Shown here one piece after another: positions 15,885 to 27,200 of a stretch of 64,000 bases of DNA (position 1 is the first letter of the stretch; every line of letters begins with the position of its first letter). A program made the translations under genes and the position numbers. The DNA comes from Akkermansia sp. (lineage in GTDB: Bacteria > Verrucomicrobiota > Verrucomicrobiia > Verrucomicrobiales > Akkermansiaceae): contig JAKSOU010000003.1 in the NCBI GenBank assembly GCA_024405435.1, positions 16,184 to 80,183 of the forward strand, given 5' to 3'. Under the pieces are notes generated by a model, which had not been told where the DNA came from, did not search any database, and worked only from the letters and a program-made list of their open reading frames with translations.

Positions 15885-17435
15885 TTACTTTTCCTCGGCC
15901 TGCGGCACGGCGGGCTTGCGGAAAATCAGGCTGTACACCAGCACCACCGCAAAGCAGATGGCAGGCACGATGAAGGAGGCGCGCAGCAGCGTGGACGAGG
16001 TCTTGAGGTTGGAGTCCCAGGTGGTGTCGAACCCGCTCACCAGGGAGGCCCAGGAGCTGTCCACGTTGCCGATGATGCCGGCCATCCACGGGGTGATGAT
16101 GGCGCCGCCGAGAATGGCCATGATGAGGCCGGCGGCACCGAGCTTGAGGATGCGCTGGTCAAGGCCGCCCAGGGCAATGCCGTAGATGGTGGGGAACATG
16201 AGGCTCATGCAGCCGCTCATCAGCACCAGGAAGATGACGTTCGCGGAGAACGGCAGGCCGCCGATGCTGAACAGCACGTCGCTGGGCAGGTACATCACGC
16301 CCAGGCAGCAGAGGATGGCGCCCACGGCGAAGATGCTCATCATGCTCGCCGGGTTGAACTTCTTCATGTAGTACGTGGCAATCCAGCGGCAGAGGATGAA
16401 GAAGCAGAGGGCGATCACATAGTAGCTGGCGGCGGTGTCGGGTGCCACGCCCAGCTCCTTCTGGCAGTACACGTTCATCCACGTCCAGGCGGCAATCTGC
16501 ACGCCCACGTAGAAGAACTGGGCAATCACGCCGCACCAGTAGCGCGGGGCCTTGAGCAGGCCCGCCAGCATGCTGCGGTAGGAGCCCACAATGCAGATGT
16601 AGGCGATGGGGCCCAGCATGCCCAGCAGAATCCACTGCACCTTGTCCATCTCCGGGAACAGCCAGTACAGCACGGACAGCGGCACAAAGCTGAACAGCGC
16701 GGCAACCAGCACGCGCAGGCCACCGCCCTGGCCGCCCTCCGTCTTGGCGGGCTTCTGCTCCTCCGCCTTGGAGCGCAGGAAGCACACCCACATGATGAGA
16801 GCAATGGCGCACAGGCCCACATACGGGGCGCCCAGCCAGAAGAGCTCGTTGCTGACAATCCCGTCCAGCGTCTGGGGATCCATGAGCTGGCGCTCCTCCG
16901 CGGTGGCGGGGTTCAGGTTGCCCAGGATGAGCTGCTGCGCCAGCACAATGCCCATCAGCGAGCCCAGCGGGTTGAACGCCTGCGCGAAGTTCAAGCGGCG
17001 CACACCCGTCTTGGGGTCGCCCAGGGAGAGCACGTACGGGTTGCAGGTGGTCTCCAGCAGGGAGCAGCCGCCCGCCACAATGAAGATGGCAATGAAGTAC
17101 GTGTCGAAGCTCTGCCAGCCGCATGCCGGGATGTACAGCAACGCGCCCAGCACATAGATGCCCAGGCCGATGAGCACACCCACGCGGTAGGAGAACTCCT
17201 CAATCAGGATGGATGCGAAGATGGCCAGCACGGCATACGCGCCGTAGAACGCCACCTGCACCAGGCCCGCCTGCGCCTGCGAGAGCGTGAATATCTTCTG
17301 GAACGACGGCACCAGGTTGTCCGTCATGTTGTTCAGCAGGCCCCACAGGGCAAAGCAGCTCACCAGCAGGAAAAACACCGCGCGGAACTTGCGCGGCACT
17401 ACGGGTGTCAAATCACGTTGATTGTCCGTACTCAT
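15885..17435 (-). CDS. fucP: L-fucose:H+ symporter (MFS permease)
   Basis: A 516-residue major-facilitator protein with 12 predicted helices, of the FHS/FucP group: GLLNNMTDNLVPSF in helix 1, ETTCNPYVLSLG in the fourth to fifth helix region, and a long central loop before LPLSVLYWLF-like helices. It is longer than E. coli FucP (438) because of extra loop sequence around residues 190-250. Adjacent fucI fixes the substrate as L-fucose with good probability. The start MSTDNQ is 8 nt after a promoter. Confidence 0.88.
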   Translation of the reverse strand: MSTDNQRDLTPVVPRKFRAVFFLLVSCFALWGLLNNMTDNLVPSFQKIFTLSQAQAGLVQVAFYGAYAVLAIFASILIEEFSYRVGVLIGLGIYVLGALLYIPACGWQSFDTYFIAIFIVAGGCSLLETTCNPYVLSLGDPKTGVRRLNFAQAFNPLGSLMGIVLAQQLILGNLNPATAEERQLMDPQTLDGIVSNELFWLGAPYVGLCAIALIMWVCFLRSKAEEQKPAKTEGGQGGGLRVLVAALFSFVPLSVLYWLFPEMDKVQWILLGMLGPIAYICIVGSYRSMLAGLLKAPRYWCGVIAQFFYVGVQIAAWTWMNVYCQKELGVAPDTAASYYVIALCFFILCRWIATYYMKKFNPASMMSIFAVGAILCCLGVMYLPSDVLFSIGGLPFSANVIFLVLMSGCMSLMFPTIYGIALGGLDQRILKLGAAGLIMAILGGAIITPWMAGIIGNVDSSWASLVSGFDTTWDSNLKTSSTLLRASFIVPAICFAVVLVYSLIFRKPAVPQAEEK

Positions 17436-17443
17436 AATACACG

Positions 17444-17471
17444 AGTCTACCATATAGCCCAGCCGTGTCAA
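17444..17471 (-). promoter_or_regulatory. Promoter of fucP-fucI
   Basis: TTGACA (17466-17471), 16-bp spacer, TAGACT (17444-17449), ending 8 nt before the fucP ATG. It is divergent from the pheS promoter, 44 bp away. Confidence 0.6.
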
Positions 17472-17514
17472 CGACTAAAAGCGAGCCGGCGCGAGAAACA
17501 TCCCGCGAAATGGC

Positions 17515-17542
17515 TTGACAAATCCGCGCCCGCGCGTATAGT
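17515..17542 (+). promoter_or_regulatory. Promoter of pheST
   Basis: TTGACA (17515-17520), 16-bp spacer, TATAGT (17537-17542), 16 nt before the pheS ATG. I see no attenuator-like leader peptide or T-box in the short leader. Confidence 0.7.
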
Positions 17543-17558
17543 ACGCCCGCGAACCGTT

Positions 17559-18569
17559 ATGAAAGATAAGATAGCAAGCGTACAAGCAGAGGCCCTGGCG
17601 CGTATCGGCGGAATAGCCGATATGAAGGCGCTGGAGGAGGCGCGCGTGGCCGTGCTCGGCAAGAAGGGCACGCTCACCCAGCTGCAGCAGGGCATGAAGG
17701 ATGTGCCCAAGGAGGACAAGCCCGCCGTGGGCGCCCTGCTCAACGAGGCCCGCGCCGCCATCACCGCCGCGCTGGACGCCCGCAAGGACGCGCTGCAGCA
17801 GGAGATAGACCGCGCGGCCGTGGCCGGGTGCGATGTGACCATGCCCGGCGCCACGCTTCCCGGCGGCGGCCTGCACCCCATCAGCATTGTGCGCGACGAG
17901 GCGGTGCGCATCCTGCGCCGCATGGGATTCACCCTGGCGGACGGCCCGGAGATTGAGGACGAGTGGCACTGCTTCGATGCGCTCAACACGCCGGAGGACC
18001 ACCCCGCCCGCAACGAGAAGGACACCTTCTACTTTGACAGCGGCAAGCTGCTGCGCACGCAGACCAGCACCGTGCAGGCCCGCGTGATGGAGAAGCAGGC
18101 GCCGCCCGTGCGCATCTTCTGCCCCGGCTCCGCCTTCCGCCGCGACGCCATCGACGCCACCCACCTCTCCGCCTTCAACCAGATTGAGGGCCTGTACGTG
18201 GACAAGCACGTGAGCGTGGGCGACCTCAAGGGCACGCTGGAATACTTCTTGAAGGCCCTGTTCGGCAGCGAGACGGCGGTTCGCTTCCGCCCGCACTTCT
18301 TCCCGTTCACGGAGCCGAGCTTCGAGATCGACGTGCTGCTTCAGGCGGCGGGCCAGGCCCCGCGCTGGATTGAAATCGCCGGCTGCGGCATGGTGAACCC
18401 CGCCGTGTTCGAGAACATCGACAAGGCCGCCGGAAAGCGCCTGTACAGCGATTGCACGGGCTTCGCCTTCGGCATCGGCCTGGAGCGCCTCGCCATGATC
18501 CGCTGGGGCATCCGCGATATCCGCCTGCTCATCGAGAACGATGTCCGCTTCCTCGCCCAGTTCCAATAA
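17559..18569 (+). CDS. pheS: Phenylalanine-tRNA ligase alpha subunit
   Basis: A 336-residue alpha subunit of the alpha2-beta2 synthetase. The N-terminal helical region (residues 1-90) binds tRNA. The class II core carries motif 2 (RTQTSTVQARVME), the FNQIEGLYVD segment, and motif 3 in FAFGIGLERLAMIRWG. It starts at MKDKIASVQ, 16 nt after the promoter; upstream in-frame codons would precede the promoter. pheT follows after 18 bp. Confidence 0.95.
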   Translation: MKDKIASVQAEALARIGGIADMKALEEARVAVLGKKGTLTQLQQGMKDVPKEDKPAVGALLNEARAAITAALDARKDALQQEIDRAAVAGCDVTMPGATLPGGGLHPISIVRDEAVRILRRMGFTLADGPEIEDEWHCFDALNTPEDHPARNEKDTFYFDSGKLLRTQTSTVQARVMEKQAPPVRIFCPGSAFRRDAIDATHLSAFNQIEGLYVDKHVSVGDLKGTLEYFLKALFGSETAVRFRPHFFPFTEPSFEIDVLLQAAGQAPRWIEIAGCGMVNPAVFENIDKAAGKRLYSDCTGFAFGIGLERLAMIRWGIRDIRLLIENDVRFLAQFQ

Positions 18570-18587
18570 CCCCAACCCTTCCTTACC

Positions 18588-21065
18588 ATGAACGTTTCAC
18601 TCAATTGGCTTTCCCAATACATCGACATCGCGGACCTCGACACCCAGAAGATGGCCGACATGCTCACCTTCGCCGGTATCGAGGTGGAGGGCATCCAGCA
18701 GCGCGGCGTCACCACGGACAAAGTGGTGGTGGCCCAGGTGAAGGAGAAGGTGCCCGTGGAGGGCAGCGACCACCTCAACTGCTGCCAGGTGGACGCGGGG
18801 GAGGGTTCCCTGCGCCAGATTGTGTGCGGTGCCGCCAACTACAAGGTGGGGGACAAGGTGCCCTGCGCGCTGCCCGGCGCCATCCTGCCCGGCGGCTGGG
18901 AAATCAAGGAGGGCAAGATGCGCGGCGTGGCCAGCAACGGCATGCTCTGCTCCGCCTCCGAGCTCGGCCTGCCCGACAAGGAGCACGGCCTCTGGATTCT
19001 CCCGCAGGACTACGCCATCGGCACGCCCGTTCGCGAGTTCGTGAAGTCCGATACCATCTTTGAGCTGGAAATCACGCCGAACCGCCCGGACCTGCTGAGC
19101 CACTGGGGCATGGCGCGCGAGCTGGCCGGCATCACCGGCCGCACCCCGCACGCCCCGGAATACAAGCTGGACACCGTGCCCGCAGGGGATTTCGTGAAGC
19201 TCTCCGCGCCGCAGGCTTGCCCGCTCTACACCGCCACCCGCATCAAGGGCATCAAGATTGCACCCTCCCCGGAGTGGCTGCAGGAGCGCCTTATCGCCAT
19301 CGGCCTGCGCCCCATCAACAACGTGGTGGACATCACCAACTACGTGCTCTTCGAGCTGGGGCACCCGCTGCACGCCTTCGATGCCGCCAAGCTCACCGGC
19401 GGGCTGGACATCCGCTACGCCAAGGACGGCGAGAAGTTCACCAGCCTCATGGAGGAGGAATACCAGCTCACGCATGAGGACCTGGTCATCTCCGACGCCA
19501 GCGGCGCCGCACTCGCCCTCGGCGGCGTGATGGGCGGCCTGGATTCCGGCGTCACGGACGCCACCACGGACATCGTGCTGGAGTCCGCCTGGTTCCAGCC
19601 CTCCGGCATCCGCTACACCAGCCGCCGCCTGGGGCTGGGCTCGGATTCCTCGTACCGCTTCGAGCGCGGGGCTTCCCCGTGGAACGTGGCGTTCGCCGCC
19701 GGGCGCGCCATCGAGCTCATCCTGGAATGCGCGGGCGGCACGGCGGAGCCCACCATGGTGGCGGGCCAGGTCCCCTGCCTGGTGCCGGAGGACAAGGCCG
19801 CCAGCGCCAAGGTGGTGGCACAGGGTACCAATGAGAAGATTTTCACCGCCCTCCACAACGTGGAGCTGGACTGGAAGGAGCTGGACATCATGACCAACGC
19901 CTCCATCCCCCACCTGGAGGCCGCGCGCATCCTCAAGAACCTCGGTCTGGAGGACAACGGCGACGGCTCCTGGGCATGCCCGCCCTGGCGCATCGACCTG
20001 AAGCGCAGCTGCGACCTGCTGGAGGAGGTGGTGCGCGTGTGGGGTATCGACAACATCCCCGCCACCAACACCGCCATCTACGTGGAGGAAAGCGCCAGCG
20101 ACCGCGCCAACGACTACCGCATGCAGGTTTCCCGCAAGCTCGCCGGCGCCGGGTTCTGGGAGGTGCAGAGCTTCAAGCTCATCGCCGACAAGAGCATCGA
20201 CCCCACCATTGCCAGCGTGGAGAACGCCCTGCCCATCAAGCCGCTTGTGGAAGGCGACATCATCCGCGTGGCGCTGCCCATCTCCGAGGACCACTCCACC
20301 CTGCGCCCGTCGCTCGCCCCCGGCCTCATCGCCGTGGCCGCCCGCAACATCAACCAGGGCATGGAATGCCTGCGCTTCTTCGAGTGCGGCCGCGTGTTCC
20401 GCAACACCGGCGGCGGCAAGGGCAAGGACATCGAGAACGAGGTGCTCGGCATCTTCATGGCCGGCAAGCTTACGCCCGCCAGCTGGGCCGCCACCAAGCC
20501 CGCAGACGTCCATTTCGAGCACCTGCGCGCCGTGGTGGACACCATCGTGCCCAAGGCGCAAATCACCCTCGTTCCCGCCAAGCAGGAGCGTGAGAACGCC
20601 GCCTACGGCGCGGATATCCAGATCAACGGCCAGGGCTGCGGATACTTCGCACGCCTGTCGCTCTCCAAGTGCCGCGCGCTCGGCCTGCCCATGGAGTGCT
20701 ACTACGCGGAGCTGGACCTCCGCAAGCTCCAGCAGGTGGCAACCGCCCCCTACAAGGCCGCGGACCTGCCGCAGTTCCCCGGCTCCGGCCGCGATGCCTC
20801 GCTGGATGTGCCCGCCGCCACCCGCAACGCGGATATCGTGAAGGCCGTGGAGGCCGCCAAGCAGAAGCTGCTCGTCTCCTTCAACCTCAAGGACGTGTTC
20901 TGCGACCCCACCGGCGAGAAGCTGCCCGCAGACCGCAAGGCCATGACCTATTCCTTCCTCTACCGCGACGAGAAGAAGACCCTCACCGCCGCAGAGGTGG
21001 ACGCCGCCCACAAGCAGGTGCTGGACACCCTCGCCGCCAAGGTGCAGGGCCTCAGCTTCCGCTAA
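18588..21065 (+). CDS. pheT: Phenylalanine-tRNA ligase beta subunit
   Basis: An 825-residue beta subunit of normal length. The order is an N-terminal EMAP-like tRNA-binding domain (about 40-150), the B3/B4 editing region (about 200-400), B5 (about 410-480), a catalytic-like core, and a C-terminal ferredoxin-fold anticodon-binding domain beginning near QFPGSGRDASLDV. It acts in the cytosol with PheS. Confidence 0.95.
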   Translation: MNVSLNWLSQYIDIADLDTQKMADMLTFAGIEVEGIQQRGVTTDKVVVAQVKEKVPVEGSDHLNCCQVDAGEGSLRQIVCGAANYKVGDKVPCALPGAILPGGWEIKEGKMRGVASNGMLCSASELGLPDKEHGLWILPQDYAIGTPVREFVKSDTIFELEITPNRPDLLSHWGMARELAGITGRTPHAPEYKLDTVPAGDFVKLSAPQACPLYTATRIKGIKIAPSPEWLQERLIAIGLRPINNVVDITNYVLFELGHPLHAFDAAKLTGGLDIRYAKDGEKFTSLMEEEYQLTHEDLVISDASGAALALGGVMGGLDSGVTDATTDIVLESAWFQPSGIRYTSRRLGLGSDSSYRFERGASPWNVAFAAGRAIELILECAGGTAEPTMVAGQVPCLVPEDKAASAKVVAQGTNEKIFTALHNVELDWKELDIMTNASIPHLEAARILKNLGLEDNGDGSWACPPWRIDLKRSCDLLEEVVRVWGIDNIPATNTAIYVEESASDRANDYRMQVSRKLAGAGFWEVQSFKLIADKSIDPTIASVENALPIKPLVEGDIIRVALPISEDHSTLRPSLAPGLIAVAARNINQGMECLRFFECGRVFRNTGGGKGKDIENEVLGIFMAGKLTPASWAATKPADVHFEHLRAVVDTIVPKAQITLVPAKQERENAAYGADIQINGQGCGYFARLSLSKCRALGLPMECYYAELDLRKLQQVATAPYKAADLPQFPGSGRDASLDVPAATRNADIVKAVEAAKQKLLVSFNLKDVFCDPTGEKLPADRKAMTYSFLYRDEKKTLTAAEVDAAHKQVLDTLAAKVQGLSFR

Positions 21066-21083
21066 GCGGCAACCCCATTCCCC

Positions 21084-21125
21084 AAGCGGGCGCACGGAAT
21101 GCCGTGCGCCCGCTTGTGTTCCATA
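21084..21125 (+). terminator. Terminator after pheT
   Basis: A perfect 14-bp stem (21084-21097 with 21102-21115) and AATG loop, followed by GTGTT and a TTTTTT run some 13 bases later. Confidence 0.7.
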
Positions 21126-21220
21126 GTTTTTTGTTGCAAGGCGTGGTTCCGCCAAACAGTGCGCCCCATTACGCCCTTCAAAAAATTTGGGGGCATATAT
21201 GGTTCACAATGTACGGTCGT

Positions 21221-24200
21221 TCACTTGCTCTGGATCACGCAGTTGGGTGAGAGGCCGTACATCTGGGGTTCGTACATGAGCTGGGCCTGGGCGGGGGGCG
21301 CGGTGGAGGTACCGGCGCGCTTCACGCGGGCGTAGTAGCGCATGTTGAGCAAATCGCGGCCGCCCCACTTGGTGCAGAAGCCGCGCACGCGGTCGGCCAG
21401 GTACTCCTTGTGGTCGAACCACACGCTCCAGTCGCAGCGCTCCAGCCCGGCGCACTGGCTGGGGATGGCGGGGTTGAGGGCCTCCATGCAGGAGGGCAGG
21501 TAGTCCTCCAGCACAAAGTACTCCAAATCCCTGGCGGGCTTGGCGCAGGTGAGCGTCACGCGCACCACGTCGCCCACGTTGAAATCCCGGGCGGGGCGCC
21601 ACACGCCGTCCGCGTCCTTCTTCTCGTACAGGCGGGTGACCTGCAATCCCTTCTCCACCACGCCGGGGTATTCGGTCTGGTCGGGCTGGGCCTTGGCGCG
21701 CACCACGGCGTAGGCGGTGCCCTCCGTGCAGGAGTAGGCGTCGGTGCAGTCGCCGAGCCTGCTGCCGCGGCCGACGAGCGAGAGGGTGGTGATGCCGTTG
21801 CCGAGGGTCATGGTTGAGCCATCCGCGGTGGTGATGGTGGCGGGGGTGTTGCTTGCGGGTTCGCGGCGCAGGTACTCGTGGAGGGCAATCAGCGTCCAGG
21901 CGCTCTGCCAGGTGGTGGTGTGGCGGTAGTCGTGCCCGCGGGAGCGCAGCCAGTCGATGAAGGCGTCATGGCGCTTGGCGGGGTCCTTCTCCATCTCCGC
22001 GATGAGACGGAAATCCGCCAGCACGGAGCGCGGGTGCCAGAAGCTCACATGCCAGGAGGCATCCTCCTGCGCCTGCTTGTCCTCCTTCACCAGCTCCGCG
22101 AGGGCGCGCCGGGCGGCCCGGTCGTCGCGCAGCACGCGCGCCACCTGGAAGCGCGTGGCGGCATCCGTTTTCTCCACGTACCTCTTGCGCTGCGTCTGCC
22201 TGCGGAGGTAGCCGCGCAGGGCGTCCATCTTGCCCTTGGGCACCTCGTACCCGCAGGCGGTGGCGATATCCAGCACGAAGGCCGTGTGGGCGGACGCCCA
22301 GAACGAGGAGCCGTCCGAGTCCTCCCAGTAGCCGAGCCCGCCATCCCTCTTCTGGCGCTTGAGTATCTTGGCAATGCTGTCGTCCACGAGCTTGTGGGCC
22401 TTGGCGGCGGGGGTCTCCGCCATGCGCGGGCAGACGGGCGCCATGCGGTCGTACAGCAGCCAGGGCAGCAGCCCGGTGGCGGTCTGCTCCGTGCAGCCGT
22501 AGGGGTAGTCCAGCACAAAGTCCATGCATCCGGCCAGGTGGAGCAGCGGGTTGGCGGAAAGCGCCACCTCCAGCTCGCCGCGCGTGGAACCGGCCAGCTC
22601 CGGCGCCAGCAGCGCCGCCGGTTTCATTGCCTCCGCGCCCTTGGCCAGCACCAGGTGGTGCGCCTCCTTGAGCAGTGGCGCGGGGAAGCGCACGGGGAAG
22701 GTGCCCTGCACGGCATCCGCGCCGTTCTCTGCGGTGGCGGTCCAGTTGAGGGCGCACTCGCCCTCCTGCGTGGCCTCCACCTCGAACTTGAGCGTGCCTG
22801 TAGTGTGGGCGGCCAGGCGGATTTCCTGCGTGTCCGCGGTGGCATCCAGCTTCACCTTCCAGGTGCCTTCCGCATCCGTGTTGTTGGTGACGGTGAGCGG
22901 CAGTACGAGCTTGTCACCCGTGCTCATGAAGAACGGCGTGCCGGGGGTGAGCATCACGGGCTGGTTGACCTGCAGCTTGCCCTCCGTGCCGCCGAAGCGG
23001 TTGCCGCCCTGGTCCACCGCCACGGCGAACACGCGGTAGGTGGTCAGCGTGTCCGGCAGCGTGCACTCGGTCTCGAAACGCCCCTGCGCGTCCACGGGCA
23101 GGGATGCCTTCCACACCGCCACCGGCACAAAATTGGTGCGCAGCCGCGGCTTGGCGGACGGCCCGGACGAGCCATCGCCATCCTCGCCGCCCTCGTCCTC
23201 CTCATCGCCATCCTCGCCGCCCTCGTCCTCCTCATCGCCATCCTCGCCGCCCTCGTCCTCCTCATCATCCGCCACGCAGGCTAGCGCCATCGGCGCGGGC
23301 GCGGCGGCGGGGGCCTCCTCCATCATGCAATCAACATCGCCATCTTCCACGGCCATGGCGGCACCGTTGGCAACTCCCATGCCGGCACGCTTCAAGGCAC
23401 GCCTCACCCCGTAGCCGAGGTGGCCACCGAAGATGTGCGGGGCCCACATCCTGTCCTCGCTGCGGCTGACGCACTCGCCGCTCCACACGCCATGCATCAG
23501 GCCGACGAAGTTCCACGTTGCGGGCCGCCCATCCATCATGCCATACCCGCGGTTGCGGGCGAGATACATATTGGACGGACTGCAGCTCAGCTCGAGCTCC
23601 GGGTTGGGCAGGCGGTATCTACCGGTGACGGAGAGCATGCCCTCGTCCACCGCGTAGAAGGTGACGGCGGCGGTGGCGGGCGAGCCGTCCGGCAGGGTGA
23701 CGCTGCCGCCGAGCTTCACCTGCGCGCCGGGGCGGCATGCCTCCGCGGGCAGGTCCAGCTTCACCTGCAGCTTGCGCTGCGGGTTCGGGACATCCAGGTC
23801 ACTCGAGCCGTGCGCCTGGAGGGTGAACAGGCCGTCCATGTCCTTGACGGGCATGACCATCAGCACATTCATGCGCCCGGTCTCCTGCGGCGTGAGCTTC
23901 AGGTCCACGGGGTGCGAACCGCGCTCCACGGGCACCGTCAGCGGGCGGAAGTTGTCCCTGCCGCTGGAGACGATGGCAAAGGCGGTGCCCTCCACCTCCG
24001 ATTTCAGCTCCAAGGGGCGGCCATCCTCGCCGCCTGTCAGGGAGAAGTCGGGTGCGGTGTCCCTCTTCTCCAGCTCGCTCTCCCAAATGTGCATGGAATC
24101 GGTGAAGGAACGCCCGGCCGGATCCGTGCCGCTGACGTACAGGCTGAGGTTTGTGAGCGCATCCTTGTCCTTGCCCTTGCGGTATTCGTCGATGTGCGCC

Positions 24201-27200
24201 TTGAGGTTCATGGGGCATCCGAATTCCGAGTTGGCGGGTACGGTGAGGTCACCCTCCCACACGATGACCTCGCCGCAGCGCTCCATGGTGAAGCCGCTGG
24301 GCAGTGCCTCGCGCTCCACCACATCCTTGCCCTTGAGCACCAGGTGCACCTTCTGGTCACGGGGCAGCACCTTGTTGCCGTCCTCCTTGTCTGCCGCCAC
24401 CGAGTAGAGCGTCAGGTTGCCGTGGTCCCGCACCACGCGGAAATCCGCATTGTAAATGGCCGTATTGCAGCTAAAGTTGCGCACCTCCTCGCGGTCGTTG
24501 GTGATGGTGCCGTCATCGACTCTCAGGTAGTGATAGTTGAAGGCATCGTCCTTCTTGGGCGAGAGGGTGACGGTGCGCTCATAGCAGCCCTTGGCGTCCA
24601 GCACGGCATCCACCACCTTCTCGCCGTCCACCTGCATATCCGTGTCAAGCTCGTAGTGTATCTTGGCGTTGGAGAGGGGCGCGCCGTTCAAATCCTGCGC
24701 GGTGATGCGCAGCTTGGCGCTCTTGGGAGCCACGCGCTCCACATCGATTTTGACCGTGCGTTCGAAGGCGTCGCGCCGGTACACCTCCGATTTGATGTAG
24801 CAATAGTCCAGCGTTTCCTTGCCATCCTTCAGCAGGATACCGTATCCCCCGGTCACATCCTCCTCGCCCTCCGGCAGCGTGAAATCGTACGCCACACAGC
24901 CGAACGCGTCCACCGCGAGCGTTTCCTTCTTCCATTGCTCGCCGTTCGGTTTCTCGATGACCAGGGTGACCTCCTTCAGCTTGGGCAGAGAGGTGTTGTT
25001 GAAGCGGTCGCGGTTGCGGATAATGCCGCGCACGTGCACGGCGTCGCCGGGACGGTAGAGGTCGTGGTCACAGAAAACGCAGGCATGGCAGTCGTCCCCG
25101 GAGTCCTGGTCTGCATCCTTGCTGTCATTGAAGACGGAGAGGACGAAATTGCCGATGCCGTCATCCGGCAGCAGGTAGTCCTCGCCGGCCTGCACGAGCA
25201 TGCTGGCGGGTTCCAGGTCGGCGTCCGCGGGCTTGGGTTTCAGGCAGGCCGCGCCGTTCTCCACGGGGAACTCCAGGCTCTTTCCATCCTCGTCCCGCAC
25301 CACCGCGCGACCCGCGCCCGCGGGCTTTCCGGTCTGGCGGTCGCTCACCAGCAGCAGGCCCGCCTCCTCCACGCCCGCCAGCTGCAAGTCCGACACCTGG
25401 ACGGGGAATTCGGTGTGCAGGGTCAGGTCTTCCTCGCTCACGCCCACCGCCTTGGCGGCGGCCAGCACGGCGGGGTTGGGCTTGATGTCCAGACGGATGA
25501 GATAGAGGCCGGGCTTGGTGTTCCCGCCGGTGAGGGCATCCAAATCCAGCACATGCTCCGCGGTGTCGCAGAAGCCGGTTTCATCCGCGGGCAGCTGCTG
25601 CGGCTGGAAGCGCTGGGCCTTGGCGCAGGCCTCCTGCAGGCGCTTGCCGTTGCGCTTGTAGCGCAAGGCCGCGCCCCACTGGATATCCTTCGCGCTTTTG
25701 AAATCATCCTTGTCCAGCAAGCCGGCGCGCACCTGCAGCGTGGTGACGGCCAGGATGTATTTCTTCATGGCGTCGGGGTCGCCGTTGGAGCAGCGCATCA
25801 CGGCCTCGTCCACCTGCAGGGCGGTTTCCGCATCCCAATGGTAGGCGGTGGCGGTGATGCCGCAGCTGCCGACGGAGCGCAGGCGCAGCTTGTGCTCGCC
25901 GCGGTGCGGCAGGCGCGCCGCCTGCCCCGTGCGGCTCTCCGCCAAATCCACGGCGGGCCAGGCGGGGGTGAGGTTGATGCGGTGCACGTGGGCGCGCGTG
26001 ACGGGCAGCCCCAGCTTGGCTGCTATGCCGGGCTTCACGGTGAACTCCGCCAATGCGGGCGCCGGGGCTGTCACACGCATGCGGAAGCCCTTCACGGCAT
26101 CCGGCTCCTTGTAGCTCCAGGTGACATCCCTGTCGCCGTCGTCATCCCCGTTGGCGACCCTGAAGTTGGCTACCCCGGTGTTCTCCATGAAGCCGTCGAA
26201 GGTGAAGGTGAAGGTGCCCTGCGGGGTGGTGACGCTCTTGGAGGCACCGTCCGCGGCATTGACGGACTTGGCTCCGGCGATGCTGATTTCCAGGTCTTGG
26301 AAGGCCTGTTTGGCGGTGGCTTCCGTGATGGTAGCGGCGAAGCCCACCTCCGCGGCGTAGTAGGGCTTCTCCCCCTCCTTCTCCGGCTTGCGGATACCGT
26401 CCAGCACGTCCGTCCGCAGCTCGGTGAACGCATCATTGTGCTGCGTGGTGCCGATGAGCCCGCTGCCCTTGGCGGGCGTGGCCACCAGCTTCCAGCGCGT
26501 GTTGTTCGGCAGCGTTTTCTCGGGCATCACCAGCACGCCCGACGGGAGGGCCGAGTCCGGCGTGAGGGTTCGGACCTCGTCCGCCGTGAACCCGCACTCG
26601 CAGCGCCCCACGTGCTTGAAGAGCACGGGCTGCGCCTTGCCGGGCACCTTGGGGCCGTCCACATAGCGGTCGCCCTTCTCGATCTGCTGCACGAAAGTGT
26701 ACTCCACGGGGCTGGCGGGGGAGAACTCGATGGCCTCCTTGGTGTTGCCGGTCATGGGATGCACGATGAGGCCCAGGTTCGGCAGGCCTTCCAGCGGGCG
26801 GTTCGTTTCCAGGTGGGTGTCCGGCGCGTGGAAGCGGAATTCGCGCTGCGCCAGCTCCTTGCCGCTCAGGTAGGTGACCCCCGGCTTGAACGCCAGGCGG
26901 AACTCCGTGGCCACGCTCGTGCCCTTGGCCACCTCGATGAGCAGGCGGTTCTGATCCTCCCAATGCACCGTGGGCTGGTGCGCGGGGTCGCCCGTCACCT
27001 CGAAGAGGTCCAGCCCCAAATCGTGCGGCGTGGATTTCTTGTCGCGGTAGCGTTCGGTGCGGGCGGTATCCACCACGGTTTGGCTGACGATGGGCTCATC
27101 GAACTTGATGCGGATGAGCTGGTAGTCCGCCGAGACGTCTATCCGCTCGGCCTGGGCGGATGCGCCCAGCAGCGCGGCTCCGGCAAACGCCTGCACCAGA

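Noticed and set aside
18597..21155. 852-codon open frame opposite pheT
   Set aside because: Antisense shadow of a clearly identified gene, with no recognisable motif.
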